Below, piece by piece: positions 17,085 to 25,676 of a DNA stretch of 64,000 nt. The translations under genes and the position numbers were made by a program. The stretch is from Thermoleophilia bacterium (lineage in GTDB: Bacteria; Actinomycetota; Thermoleophilia; UBA2241), in contig JAWKKE010000004.1 in assembly GCA_041393415.1 (NCBI GenBank), positions 124,001-188,000 on the forward strand, in the 5' to 3' direction. The notes below the pieces were generated by a model, which was given only the letters and a program-made list of their open reading frames with translations, searched no databases and had not been told where the DNA came from. The stretch's first letter is position 1. Each line of letters opens with the position of its first letter.

Positions 17085-18077
17085 CTAGAACAGCTGATTC
17101 TCGCCGGCGAACAACTCGCTCACCGACTCGTCGTCGAACACGTTCCGTATTGTACTGGCCAGGATATCGGCCACAGAGAGTATCTTGATCTTGCTGTCTT
17201 CGGGTCGCAGATCGATACGCAGAGTATCGGTGACCACAACTTCTTTCACTGGCGACGTGCGAATCCGCTCTCGAGCGGGATCGCTGAAGACACCATGCGT
17301 CGCACACGCATACACCTCACGCGCGCCGTTGGCGACGAGCGTGTCGACGGCGCTGGTGATCGACCCAGCGGTATCGATCATGTCGTCGACGAGAATCGCG
17401 ATCTTGTCGTTCACATCACCGATGAAGTGCATGGTCTCGGCACGATTGTGGTCAGGTCGCATCTTGGTGAGCACGGCAAGATCGCCACCGATGCGCGCCG
17501 CGAAGCGCTTGGCGAGCTTGACGCCGCCGGCATCGGCCGACACGGCCACGAGCGGCGTCCCGCCGAAGTCCTTGAAGCGAAAGTAGTCGGCAAGCATGGG
17601 AGTCGCCGTCATGTGGTCAACAGGGATCTGGAAGAACCCCTGCACCTGACCCTGATGGATATCCATGGCCAAGACACGGTCGACGCCGGCGGCCTCGAGC
17701 AACGTCGCCATGAGTCGAGCCGAGATGGGCTCGCGAGCGGCGCTCTTCTTGTCTTGCCGTGAATACGGGAAGTACGGCACCACGGCGGTTACACGATGCG
17801 CGGAGGCGAGCTTCGCCGCCTGGATCATCAGGAGCAATTCCATGACGTCGTCGTTCAAGGTCACCGACGGCGATTGCACGACAAACACGTCGGTGCCGCG
17901 GATGCTTTCGTTGTAGCGGCAGTAGATCTCGCCGTTCGCGAACGTCTTCAACAAGACGCCCCCGAGGGCGATGCCGAGCTTCTCGGCGATCTTCTCGCTG
18001 AGCGCGGGGTTGCTGCGTCCGGAGACGACCATGAGCCGCTTCTGCTGCGTCGTTATGCAGTAGGACGGATCAGACAA
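17085..18077 (-). CDS. prs: Ribose-phosphate pyrophosphokinase (PRPP synthetase)
   Basis: Makes PRPP from ribose 5-phosphate and ATP for nucleotide, His and Trp synthesis; 330 residues. Seen are the N-terminal 'LKTFANGEIYCRYNESIRG', the ATP-binding 'VVPYFPYSRQDKKSA', the catalytic 'ADAGGVKLAKRF' and the PRPP loop 'VDDMIDTAGS'. The start appears to be TTG at 18077, with AAGGGAAG just upstream; an ATG 15 codons later would cut into the first strand's leader and lacks a ribosome site. It follows glmU, as in other Actinomycetota, but a perfect 20-bp inverted repeat separates the two genes. Confidence 0.97.
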   Translation of the reverse strand: MSDPSYCITTQQKRLMVVSGRSNPALSEKIAEKLGIALGGVLLKTFANGEIYCRYNESIRGTDVFVVQSPSVTLNDDVMELLLMIQAAKLASAHRVTAVVPYFPYSRQDKKSAAREPISARLMATLLEAAGVDRVLAMDIHQGQVQGFFQIPVDHMTATPMLADYFRFKDFGGTPLVAVSADAGGVKLAKRFAARIGGDLAVLTKMRPDHNRAETMHFIGDVNDKIAILVDDMIDTAGSITSAVDTLVANGAREVYACATHGVFSDPARERIRTSPVKEVVVTDTLRIDLRPEDSKIKILSVADILASTIRNVFDDESVSELFAGENQLF

Positions 18078-18120
18078 CGCTTCCCTTTCCTCGGCCCGCC
18101 ATGCCGACCGATGATTGTAT

Positions 18121-18166
18121 CAGACCGCGAGTGACGCCGACCCTACTCGGCGTCACTCGCGGTCTG
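18121..18166. terminator. Perfect 20-bp inverted repeat spanning the glmU stop codon
   Basis: The arms are 18121-18140 and 18147-18166 (each 20 bases, fully complementary) with a 6-base loop, CCCTAC, that holds the glmU stop codon (18143-18145). The upstream arm codes for the last residues of GlmU (RQTASDA). RNA from either strand would form a very stable hairpin. No T-run follows on the minus strand (ATACAATCATC), so it may be a factor-dependent terminator, an RNA-stability element or a processing site between glmU and prs. Confidence 0.6.
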
Positions 18167-19561
18167 GCGCTCATGATGCGCCGCGCGACGCTCGGCGTAC
18201 CCCTCTATATTCGCCTGCCGCGAGCGCGCCACGGCGAGCGCACCCGGCGGCACATCTTGCGTAATCACCGACCCTGCGGCGGTGAACGCGTCGTCGCCAA
18301 CGGTGACCGGCGCGACAATCGTGGTGTCACTGCCGGTGCGTACATTGTCGCCGATGTAGGTGGCGTGCTTCTCGTAGCCGTCGTAGTTCGCCGTGATGTT
18401 GCCTGCGGCGATGTTGCTGTTGCGTCCGACCACCGCGTCCCCGACGTAGCTCAAGTGCGGCACCTTGCTGCGCTCACCGATCTGGCTGTTCTTGATCTCG
18501 ACAAACGTGCCGGCCTTGGCGCCTTCGGCAAGCACAGTGTTTGGACGAATGTACGCAAACGGTCCCACTGTGCAGTGTGATCCGACAACACATTCGTAGA
18601 GATGCGAACTTACGACGCGTGCGTGATCACCCACGAACGCATCGCGCAAGAACGATCCCGGGCCGATCTCGCTGCCCATACCGACAGTCGTGCGTCCGAG
18701 AAGATGCGTGTTGGCACGCACGAGCGTATCGCGGCCCACCTCGACACCCCAGTCGACATAGGTGCTGGCGGGATCCTCCACACTGACGCCGGCCAACATG
18801 AGACGTTCCAGCAATCGGCGACGCATGAGCGCATTCACGTCGGCCAGTTCCACCCGAGAGTTGATGGCCAGCATCACCTCGCGATCACCGACCACATGTG
18901 CATCGACAGACACGCCCCGGTCGATCGCCAGATGGATGACATCCGTCAGATACAGCTCGCCCTGTGCGTTCTGCGGCCGCAGCTCCGGCAGCAGCTGACG
19001 CAGAAGTTCAACAGAGAAGACGTAGAAGCCCGTGTTGACTTCATTGATCAGCGCCTCATCGGCGGTCGCGTCACGCGCCTCAACGATGCGCGCCACATCA
19101 CCACCCGCATCGCGCACCACGCGGCCGTACTGACCGGGCTCCGGCAAGGCGGCGGTCGCCACAGTGATACCGCTCCCGCAGGTGCGGTGCGCACACACGA
19201 GATCGTCCAAGAACTGCCCGTCGACAAGCGGCGCATCGCCCACGAGCACAACGACGTCGCCCACGAAGTCCTGCAACGGCTGCAGACCGGCCTGCACCGC
19301 GTCACCGGTGCCTAGCCTCTGCTCTTGAATCGCACGTTCGCAGCCGACCGGAAGGACATCGGCGATCGCGTCCTGTTCCGGACCCGACACCACAACGAGG
19401 CGCTCCGGAGAGACGCTGAGCGCCGCGTCGACAACGTAGGAGAGCATTGGGCGACCACAAACCTGGTGGAGGACTTTGGGTACGTCCGACTTCATGCGGG
19501 TACCGAGACCCGCGGCCAAGACTACAACCGCCAAGGCGTTGTGGTTGGGACGTTGACTCAT
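18143..19561 (-). CDS. glmU: Bifunctional UDP-GlcNAc pyrophosphorylase / GlcN-1-P acetyltransferase
   Basis: Makes UDP-GlcNAc for peptidoglycan; 472 residues. The N-terminal uridylyltransferase shows 'VVLAAGLGTRMKSDVPKVLH' and 'LVGDAPLVDG'. The C-terminal left-handed beta helix shows hexapeptide repeats and the acetyltransferase region 'FVEIKNSQIGERSKVPHLSY' and 'AGNITANYDG'. The ATG at 19561 has GGTGAG six bases upstream; TTG 19579 and GTG 19570 are alternatives. Its stop codon sits in the loop of a perfect 20-bp inverted repeat. It lies just after tRNA-Gln on the same strand. Confidence 0.97.
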   Translation of the reverse strand: MSQRPNHNALAVVVLAAGLGTRMKSDVPKVLHQVCGRPMLSYVVDAALSVSPERLVVVSGPEQDAIADVLPVGCERAIQEQRLGTGDAVQAGLQPLQDFVGDVVVLVGDAPLVDGQFLDDLVCAHRTCGSGITVATAALPEPGQYGRVVRDAGGDVARIVEARDATADEALINEVNTGFYVFSVELLRQLLPELRPQNAQGELYLTDVIHLAIDRGVSVDAHVVGDREVMLAINSRVELADVNALMRRRLLERLMLAGVSVEDPASTYVDWGVEVGRDTLVRANTHLLGRTTVGMGSEIGPGSFLRDAFVGDHARVVSSHLYECVVGSHCTVGPFAYIRPNTVLAEGAKAGTFVEIKNSQIGERSKVPHLSYVGDAVVGRNSNIAAGNITANYDGYEKHATYIGDNVRTGSDTTIVAPVTVGDDAFTAAGSVITQDVPPGALAVARSRQANIEGYAERRAAHHERQTASDAE

Positions 19562-19601
19562 ATGACTCACCCGCCGCAAGATCGACTTTATTGCTGCATA
19601 C

Positions 19602-19676
19602 TGGCTGGGGCGGGAGGATTCGAACCTCCGAATGCCGGGACCAAAACCCGGTGCCTTACCGCTTGGCTACGCCCCA
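19602..19676 (-). tRNA. tRNA-Gln (UUG anticodon)
   Basis: On the minus strand the gene starts TGGGGCGTAGCCAAGCGG at 19676. The acceptor stem TGGGGCG/CGCCCCA pairs fully, the discriminator is G (19605), and CCA is encoded at 19604-19602. The anticodon stem-loop CGGGTTTTGGTCCCG gives UUG. The T-arm GGAGGTTCGAATCCTCC is intact. It lies between ispE and glmU, both on the same strand; a -10-like TACAAT is at 19730-19735 near the ispE stop. Confidence 0.97.
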
Positions 19677-19748
19677 GCGCTACACGCCTCGCAGCCCCTC
19701 CGGCGCTCAAGGCGGCGGTGCGGCAGGACATTGTATCATCGCCCGCAG

Positions 19749-20636
19749 CTAGGCACCGGCGGGCTGTAGATCGGTGACGGACCAGGCGCGCAATGGCGCG
19801 ACGGCGGCGCGGGCACGCGCTGCCGCATCGGCGTCGTCGAAGAGACCGAAGACGGCGGCGCCGCTCCCGGTCATCGCGGCAACACGCGCGCCCATCCGCA
19901 CAAGCGCATCGCGCGCCGCCCCGACTTCCGGCCGGCGGCGAACCACGCAGGGCTCGAGGTCGTTGTGGACAAGCTGAGCGAGAGCCGCCGCCGAACGAAC
20001 CTCCTGACAACGACGCGAGAGCATCCGCGCCCGCGGCACGAACGACGCTGCATCGACGGTCTCATCCTCGTCGTGCCAGCCGTAGACCTCAGCCGTTGCC
20101 AGCGACAGCTCCGGCACGGCGACGACAAGATACAGCGCCGGCAACAACACCGCCTTGAGCACCTGCCCGCGACCCATGGCGAGTTGCGCGCCCGGCCAGA
20201 GGAAGAACGGCACATCCGACCCAACGGCAGCGGCAATCTCATGCCGGGTCCTCGGGCTGAGATCGAGATCGAACAGCCGCTCCATCGCGACAAGCGTAGC
20301 GGCCGCATCGGAGCTCCCGCCGCCGAGACCAGCGCCGGCAGGGATGTTCTTCGTGATCGCGACACGAACCTCGAACGCGCGCTCCAAATGCCGCTCAAGT
20401 TCACCCACAATTCGCGCCGCCAGATTCTCGCCGCCCGGGGCCACAGGGCACTCAACAGACGTCTTCGCGCCCGGAGTACGGCTTACGATGACGCGGTCGG
20501 CAAGCGTCACGGGAAGCATCAGCGAGGCGATCTCGTGGTAGCCGTCCGGGCGCCGCGGCCCAACATGAAGGGCAAGGTTCACCTTTGCCGGCGCGACCAC
20601 TTCGACGGCGCCGCGACTCCCGTTGCCGCTGTTCAC
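19749..20636 (-). CDS. ispE: 4-diphosphocytidyl-2-C-methyl-D-erythritol kinase
   Basis: GHMP kinase of the MEP isoprenoid pathway. The family motifs are 'APAKVNLALHVGPRRPDGYH' at the N-terminus and the ATP loop 'IPAGAGLGGGSSDAAA', with 'MTGSGAAVFG' near the end. The start is ambiguous. I prefer GTG at 20636, which overlaps the rsmA stop as GTGA, the coupling pattern used repeatedly in this genome; ATG at 20654 and ATG at 20693 would overlap rsmA more deeply. From 20636 the protein is 295 residues, close to the usual length. Order rsmA-ispE is conserved in Actinomycetota. Its presence shows that isoprenoids come from the MEP route. Confidence 0.95.
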   Translation of the reverse strand: MNSGNGSRGAVEVVAPAKVNLALHVGPRRPDGYHEIASLMLPVTLADRVIVSRTPGAKTSVECPVAPGGENLAARIVGELERHLERAFEVRVAITKNIPAGAGLGGGSSDAAATLVAMERLFDLDLSPRTRHEIAAAVGSDVPFFLWPGAQLAMGRGQVLKAVLLPALYLVVAVPELSLATAEVYGWHDEDETVDAASFVPRARMLSRRCQEVRSAAALAQLVHNDLEPCVVRRRPEVGAARDALVRMGARVAAMTGSGAAVFGLFDDADAAARARAAVAPLRAWSVTDLQPAGA

Positions 20637-21505
20637 AGCTCCGCCTGGGAACATGCCGGGCCTCCCGCCAATTGCCGCACGAACTCGCGCCACTGCGCCG
20701 GCGCGAGTTCCTCCGGCCGTGCCCCCGGAGATGCCGAGACCGCCACCAGCGCGTCACGGACGTCGTCACGCTGCAGAGGGGACCCGGCGATCACGGCTCC
20801 GGCCAGACTGTTCGTCAACACCTTCCGCCGCTGTCCGAAAGCCACCCGCACGAGGCGGGCCAGCGTCTTGTACTCGGCCTGCCCTACGCCACCTTGCTCC
20901 CTGCGATGAAACGTAACGAAGCTGGAGTCGACGCGCGGCCGCGGACGGAATGCGGAGGGCGGCACGGCCCGCGAACGTTCCGCCTCACAGGTGACCTGCG
21001 CGAGAACAGACACCGCTGAGTACGCCTTCGTCGAGGGTACCGCGAAGAGCCGATCGGCCAGTTCCTTCTGCACCATCACGCCCCATCTGCGCAGGCTGGG
21101 GAGGCGCTCGATGCTCGTCATCAGCAGGGGGATCGCGATGTTGTAGGCGAGGTTCGCGACCAGCGCCGTAGGCAGCGGATCGAGCGCCGCCAGATCCTGC
21201 TTGAGCGCGTCGCCGAAGTGCACGCGCAATGTGTCGTGGCGCTGCGCGAGCTCGTCCAGCTGATGCGCGAAGCGTCGGTCGATCTCGAACGCATGGACAA
21301 GACGTGCCCGCGCGAGTAGCGGCCGCGTAAGCTGGCCGTCCGCCGCTCCAACCTCGAGGACGACGTCGCCGGGCAGTACCGCCGCTTGTTCCACGATGGC
21401 GCGTAGGATGTTCGCATCGACAAGGTGATTCTGGCCGTAGCGGTGCAGCGCGCGCGGCCGCGGAGGGCGACGGCGGTCACTCGCGACGTTGTGCTCCTCA
21501 CCCAT
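20633..21505 (-). CDS. rsmA: 16S rRNA (adenine1518-N6/adenine1519-N6)-dimethyltransferase (KsgA/Dim1)
   Basis: Dimethylates two adjacent adenines near the 3' end of 16S rRNA; 290 residues. SAM-binding motif I is 'VVLEVGAADGQLT', preceded by 'YGQNHLVD' (usually GQNFL/HFL). Motif IV, usually NLPY, reads NLAYNIA here: the proline of the catalytic loop is replaced by Ala, which is unusual. The C-terminal helical domain has 'RPRPRVDSSFVTF'. ATG at 21505 is chosen; GTG at 21514 is possible. It lies after tatD. In mycobacteria rpfB stands between these two genes; it is missing here. Confidence 0.93.
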   Translation of the reverse strand: MGEEHNVASDRRRPPRPRALHRYGQNHLVDANILRAIVEQAAVLPGDVVLEVGAADGQLTRPLLARARLVHAFEIDRRFAHQLDELAQRHDTLRVHFGDALKQDLAALDPLPTALVANLAYNIAIPLLMTSIERLPSLRRWGVMVQKELADRLFAVPSTKAYSAVSVLAQVTCEAERSRAVPPSAFRPRPRVDSSFVTFHRREQGGVGQAEYKTLARLVRVAFGQRRKVLTNSLAGAVIAGSPLQRDDVRDALVAVSASPGARPEELAPAQWREFVRQLAGGPACSQAEL

Positions 21506-21523
21506 CGCAACCACCCACGCCGG

Positions 21524-22288
21524 TCACGTTCCGTCGGGCAGGCCGAAGACACGGTTCGCGTTGGCGGTGGTGATCTCCGCCACGCGAGCGACCGACGTGC
21601 CTCTTGCCGCGGCGACCACCTCTGCCGTGACGGCGACGCGCGCAGGCTCATTCGGTCTACCGCGAAAGGGCACCGGGCTAAGGAAGGGAGCATCTGTCTC
21701 TAGAAGCAACCGGTCCTCTCGCACTCTTCCGGCGGCAACGCGCAGCGCCTCGGCGTTCTTGAACGTCACATTGCCGGCGAAGCTCACGTAGTACCCGCGC
21801 GCCATGCACTCGTCGACAAACTCGGGCATCGCGAAACAGTGCAGAACAACCGTCACACCCTGCGCTTCGCGTGCGAGCACGGCGAGCGCTTCTTCGGCAG
21901 CGTCGCGCACGTGGATCACTAGCGGCAGCCGCAGTCGACGCGCCAGCTCGATCTGCGCGATGAAGGCGCGCTCCTGCAGGTCGCGTGGCGCGAGATTGCG
22001 ATAGAAGTCGAGCCCGCATTCGCCAATTGCGACGACCTTGGGACGCCGTGCCAGTTCCTCGAGCTCGGCGCCAAACTGATCACTCCACAACGCCGCGTCG
22101 TGCGGATGCAGGCCGACCGTCGCGTAGACCTCGGCATGGCGCGCAGCGAGCTCCGTAGCCGTACGGGACGTGGGGAGATCGATTCCGATCGTGACCACCA
22201 GGCCGACCCCGGCCGCGCGCGCCGCAACCAGCGCCGCGTCCGTGTCGGCCACCATCTCAAGGTGACAGTGCGAATCGACGAGCTTCAG
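21524..22288 (-). CDS. tatD: TatD-family metal-dependent DNase, apparent CTG start
   Basis: Amidohydrolase-fold nuclease, 254 residues. The first ATG in frame (22255) would remove the N-terminal metal site. Eleven codons upstream, directly overlapping the metG stop as CTGA, the frame reads CTG-AAG-CTC then VDSHCHLEM, the canonical TatD start with its HxH metal ligands. There is no ATG, GTG or TTG between the frame's upstream stop and that CTG, and GAGG lies seven bases before it. I therefore place the start at CTG 22288. Other motifs are 'ATVGLHPHDA', 'AIGECGLDFYRN', 'LVIHVRDA' and 'LLLETDAPFLSP'. The metG-tatD order is conserved. Confidence 0.9.
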   Translation of the reverse strand: MKLVDSHCHLEMVADTDAALVAARAAGVGLVVTIGIDLPTSRTATELAARHAEVYATVGLHPHDAALWSDQFGAELEELARRPKVVAIGECGLDFYRNLAPRDLQERAFIAQIELARRLRLPLVIHVRDAAEEALAVLAREAQGVTVVLHCFAMPEFVDECMARGYYVSFAGNVTFKNAEALRVAAGRVREDRLLLETDAPFLSPVPFRGRPNEPARVAVTAEVVAAARGTSVARVAEITTANANRVFGLPDGT

Positions 22289-23811
22289 ACGTCCGCCTCG
22301 ATACGCGGGAAAAGCGGCGGCGCCGCCTCCACGCGAGCCGGTGTAAGACCATGCCAGGTCGCAGCCTCCAGCCGCAGCCCCTCACCCTCGGCCGACTGTC
22401 CCAGTCGGCGCAGGATCTCGACCGCTGTGGTGGGGATGACCGGATAGATGGCGAGGGCAACGAGGCGCAGGCCGGCGGCGAGAGCGTACAGCACGGCGTC
22501 GAGCCGCTCCGCCTGCGCCTCATCCTTCGCCAGCTTCCATGGCGCTTCTTCTTCGACCAGCCGGTTCAAGCGCCGAACGTAGTCCCACACGCTCTCCACA
22601 GCCGCGGTCACCTCGACGGCATCGAAGTGCGCGCCCGCTGCGCGCACCATCGCTGCGCCCTCGGCGGCCACCTCACCCAGATCGGCGCTCCGAGACGCCA
22701 CTGGAATGTCCCCGCCACGGTACTTGCCGATCATGCTCACGCTGCGACTAACGAGATTGCCGAGTTCGTTGGCCAGCTCGTTGTTGTAGCGACTCTCAAA
22801 ACCGTCCATGGAGATGACGCCATCCAGCCCGAAAGTCACCTCGCGCATGAGGTAGTAGCGCAGCGGATCGATGCCGTAGCGCTCCATAACCGCGAACGGA
22901 TCGAGCACGTTGCCGCGTGTCTTACTCATCTTCTCGCCACCCATCAGCAGATAGCCGTGAATGAACTCGTCGCACGGCACCTCGTACCCCGCGCTCATCA
23001 AGAGCGCGGGCCATATGACGGCGTGAAACTTGAGTATGTCTTTGGCGAGGAAATGGTGAACAACCGGCCAGTAGGCATCGGTGAGATCTTCGCCCGGGCG
23101 AGCGTACGTCAACGCCGAACGGTAGTTAATGAGCGCGTCGACCCAGACGTAGATGACCTGCTCCGGATCCCAAGGCACCGGCACGCCCCAGCTGATGGTG
23201 GAACGACTGATCGAGATGTCTTCAAGCCCCTGCTCAATGAACGAGAGCGCCTCGTTGTAGCGTGAACGCGGCCGCACGAAGTCTGGCCGCGAACGAAAGA
23301 GCTCGCTGAGCCGCTCCTGGTACTTGCTCAACAAGAAGTAGTAGTTCTCTTCCTCGACCCAGATCGGCGCGATGCCGTGATCCGGACAAAGCCCATCCTT
23401 GAGGTCGCGCTCATACCAGAAACCTTCGCAAGCGGTGCAGTAGAGGCCACCGTACGTGCGTTTCTCGATATCGCCTGCAGCCCGCAGCCGTTCCACGAAC
23501 TGCTGAACGAACGCCTCGTGACCGGAATCGGTGGTGCGAATGAAGAAGTCGTTGGTCGCATTGACCTGTCGCGCCAGCGCCTGGAACTTCGGCGCCATCT
23601 CGTCGACGTGTTGGCGCGGCGTCAGACCTCGTTCCTGTGCCGCCTGGGCGATCTTCGTGCCATGCTCATCGGTGCCGGTGAGAAAGAAGACGTCGTCACC
23701 CTTCTGACGGTGGTAGCGCGCCAGGATGTCTGCAGCAATGGTCGTGTAGGCGTGCCCCAGATGAGGCTCGCTGTTCACATAGTAGATCGGCGTCGTAATG
23801 TAGTAGCGCAT
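22285..23811 (-). CDS. metG: Methionyl-tRNA synthetase
   Basis: Charges tRNA-Met; class I, 508 residues. The HIGH motif appears as HLGH in 'YYVNSEPHLGHAYT', and KMSKS as KMSKT in 'GGEKMSKTRGN'. The connective-peptide domain has 'CTACEGF' and 'CPDHG', one knuckle with a full Cys pair and one degenerate. It is the short form without the C-terminal tRNA-binding domain. The ATG at 23811 follows the flavin reductase stop by 46 bases. It heads the metG-tatD-rsmA-ispE run. Confidence 0.97.
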   Translation of the reverse strand: MRYYITTPIYYVNSEPHLGHAYTTIAADILARYHRQKGDDVFFLTGTDEHGTKIAQAAQERGLTPRQHVDEMAPKFQALARQVNATNDFFIRTTDSGHEAFVQQFVERLRAAGDIEKRTYGGLYCTACEGFWYERDLKDGLCPDHGIAPIWVEEENYYFLLSKYQERLSELFRSRPDFVRPRSRYNEALSFIEQGLEDISISRSTISWGVPVPWDPEQVIYVWVDALINYRSALTYARPGEDLTDAYWPVVHHFLAKDILKFHAVIWPALLMSAGYEVPCDEFIHGYLLMGGEKMSKTRGNVLDPFAVMERYGIDPLRYYLMREVTFGLDGVISMDGFESRYNNELANELGNLVSRSVSMIGKYRGGDIPVASRSADLGEVAAEGAAMVRAAGAHFDAVEVTAAVESVWDYVRRLNRLVEEEAPWKLAKDEAQAERLDAVLYALAAGLRLVALAIYPVIPTTAVEILRRLGQSAEGEGLRLEAATWHGLTPARVEAAPPLFPRIEADV

Positions 23812-23857
23812 GAGTCGCTAGTGTATCGCACGCGGGAAGAACGGCGACGAGAGCGAA

Positions 23858-24430
23858 CTAGCCATGCTCGCGAGCGGACTTGGCGGCCCGGCCATAGCTC
23901 CCGAGGCGCTCGCCCAGCGACCAGTATTCACCGTCGACGTAAGCGACGCCGGCCTGGTTGCGCGTACGCAGCCGGCCGCGCTCATCGAGCAGATCCTCAT
24001 CGTAGTGCGTCGCCACGATCTCGGCGATGAACGCGTCGTGGGCGCCGAGAGAGAGCTGGTGCCGTACAACACACTCGATGTTGATCGGGCATTCCTCGAT
24101 CATCGGCGACGTGACGTAGTTCGAAGGCCGTGCCGTGAAGCCGAACTCCGAGAACTTGTCGTGCTCGATCCCGGAGCACGTGCCCGCTCCGTCGACAAGT
24201 GCCACCTGAGCCGCGTGCGGAATGTTGATGACGAAGTCGCGCGTCGCCGTCACGAGACGATACGAGTAGCGTGACGGCCGAATGGAGACGCTCACCATCG
24301 GCGGGTCAGAGCACACGGTGCCGACCCACGCCAACGTGATGATATTGGGAGCCTGATCCCCGTCCGCGACGCTTAGCAGGACCACCGGCACAGGCAGGAG
24401 CGAGGTTGAGGGCTTCCGCTCGATCTTCAT
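23858..24430 (-). CDS. Flavin reductase-like domain protein (FMN-binding split barrel)
   Basis: This 190-residue protein has the flavin reductase/FMN-binding fold typical of NADH:flavin oxidoreductases and flavoredoxins. The start at ATG 24430 (MKIERKPS) has AAGGAGG five bases upstream. Family features are 'PVVLLSVAD...NIITLAWVGTVCSDPPMVSVSIRP' and 'FVINIP', the phosphate-binding part, with 'SEFGFTA' and 'ECPINIECVVRH' later. It sits divergent from the agmatinase-like gene and upstream of metG. The partner, if any, is not visible; it may supply reduced flavin or act as a flavoredoxin in an anaerobic pathway. Confidence 0.85.
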   Translation of the reverse strand: MKIERKPSTSLLPVPVVLLSVADGDQAPNIITLAWVGTVCSDPPMVSVSIRPSRYSYRLVTATRDFVINIPHAAQVALVDGAGTCSGIEHDKFSEFGFTARPSNYVTSPMIEECPINIECVVRHQLSLGAHDAFIAEIVATHYDEDLLDERGRLRTRNQAGVAYVDGEYWSLGERLGSYGRAAKSAREHG

Positions 24431-24582
24431 CGCGACCTCCTTGATCATCTCGCCAGCATCCTACCTCAAGTGCGCAACGCCGCTCGCGACACTCGCCGGA
24501 GGCTCATAGAATGCGAGAGACCCGGGAGACGATGCCGAGCCATAGGCACCGCCCACGATGCGCACAAGCCTGGAGGCGAGAG
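24431..24582. promoter_or_regulatory. Divergent control region, flavin reductase / agmatinase
   Basis: A 152-bp gap between divergent genes. On the plus strand TAGAAT (24507-24512) could be the -10 of the agmatinase gene, and on the minus strand TAGGAT (24458-24463) the -10 for the flavin reductase. Neither has a convincing -35. No clear operator is seen. Confidence 0.3.
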
Positions 24583-25557
24583 ATGCACGAGTACGATCGC
24601 GATGACGAGATGCCGTACGCCGGCATCGCCACGTACTACAAAGCGCCATTCGTGCCCTTCCCGACCCTCGAGGACGCCGACGTAGCCGTCCTCGGCGTAC
24701 CGTATGACGGTGGCACATCGAGCCGCTCCGGAGCTCGCATGGGCCCGCGAGCGCTGCGAGAGGCATCCACCAACTGGGCCTTCCAGTACGCGCCGGCGCC
24801 CTTCTGGGACGGCGAGGCCGGCGTCTTCGTCCTCGGCGGGGTTCGCTGGGTCGACTCCGGCGACGTCCAGCTCGGTCCGTCGCCGACGACCGAGCGCTAC
24901 CACACCAACGTGATCGACCGTCTGCAGCCCATCGCCGAAGCGGGACTCTTTCCCTTGACTATCGGCGGCGACCACTCGATCTCCTACCCGGCCATGAAGG
25001 CGGTTCACCGTGCCCGCGGGGGGCAACCGTTCCACCTCGTACAGTTCGACGCGCACCTGGACTACTGGGACGAGGACGCCGGAGAGCGATTCACGCACGA
25101 AAGCTCGATCATCCGCGCCCACGAAGAGCACCTGCTCAGCGGACTGACGCAGTACGGCATTCGCGGATTGCATACAGCGTACGACAACATCGGCCTCGCG
25201 CGTCAACGCGGGTCGCACATCTTCTGGTGCGAACAAGCGAAAGACGCCCGCGTCGAGGAACTCGTGGATCACCTCGAGCCAGGGACAGACACGTACATCA
25301 CCTTCGACGTCGACTGTCTGGATCCGGCGATCGCGCCCGGCACCGGCACGCCCGAGCCTGGCGGGTTCACCTACTACGAAGCCAAGGCGATCCTTCTTGC
25401 GATCTGCAGTCGCTGCAACGTCATCGGAATGGACCTCGTCGAGGTCTCACCCGTCTACGACGGCCCCAGCCAACTCACGTCGCTGCATGCGGTACGACTC
25501 ATCATGGACGTCGTCGGCGGAGTTTTTCGCCGGCGCGACGAGCTCGGACTCCGCTAA
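24583..25557 (+). CDS. Agmatinase-family ureohydrolase
   Basis: Binuclear-metal hydrolase of the arginase/agmatinase superfamily, which splits guanidino compounds to urea and an amine; 324 residues. Metal ligands are all present: His131 (GGDHS), Asp156-His158-Asp160 (FDAHLDYWDE) and Asp242, Asp244 (FDVDCLDP), with 'GTGTPEPGG' after. ATG at 24583 has GGAGG six bases upstream, and an upstream frame from 24511 is not needed. The substrate is unsure: agmatine is the default name, but guanidinobutyrate, guanidinopropionate or guanidine hydrolases look alike. It stands divergent from a flavin reductase and convergent with an OFA-type transporter, with no spermidine genes nearby. Confidence 0.88.
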   Translation: MHEYDRDDEMPYAGIATYYKAPFVPFPTLEDADVAVLGVPYDGGTSSRSGARMGPRALREASTNWAFQYAPAPFWDGEAGVFVLGGVRWVDSGDVQLGPSPTTERYHTNVIDRLQPIAEAGLFPLTIGGDHSISYPAMKAVHRARGGQPFHLVQFDAHLDYWDEDAGERFTHESSIIRAHEEHLLSGLTQYGIRGLHTAYDNIGLARQRGSHIFWCEQAKDARVEELVDHLEPGTDTYITFDVDCLDPAIAPGTGTPEPGGFTYYEAKAILLAICSRCNVIGMDLVEVSPVYDGPSQLTSLHAVRLIMDVVGGVFRRRDELGLR

Positions 25558-25594
25558 CGCGTCGCGTTCTCACCAGCATCGAAGCGCACCGAGA

Positions 25595-25633
25595 ACGAGG
25601 CCGGCATGGCCTTCACAGCAATGCCGGCCTCGT
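25595..25633. terminator. Bidirectional hairpin between agmatinase and transporter genes
   Basis: ACGAGGCCGGCAT (25595-25607) pairs perfectly with ATGCCGGCCTCGT (25621-25633) across a 13-base loop, in the gap between two convergent genes. On the plus strand TCTTGCCT follows. It is a good structural candidate for a shared terminator. Confidence 0.65.
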
Positions 25634-25676
25634 CTTGCCTGCGCGATGGCCTTCGTAACGGTCCCCCGAACGGGCG

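Noticed and set aside
24511..24582. N-terminal extension of the agmatinase-like protein from ATG 24511
   Set aside because: The 24 extra residues are Arg-rich, unlike family members, and the ATG at 24583 has a strong ribosome site.
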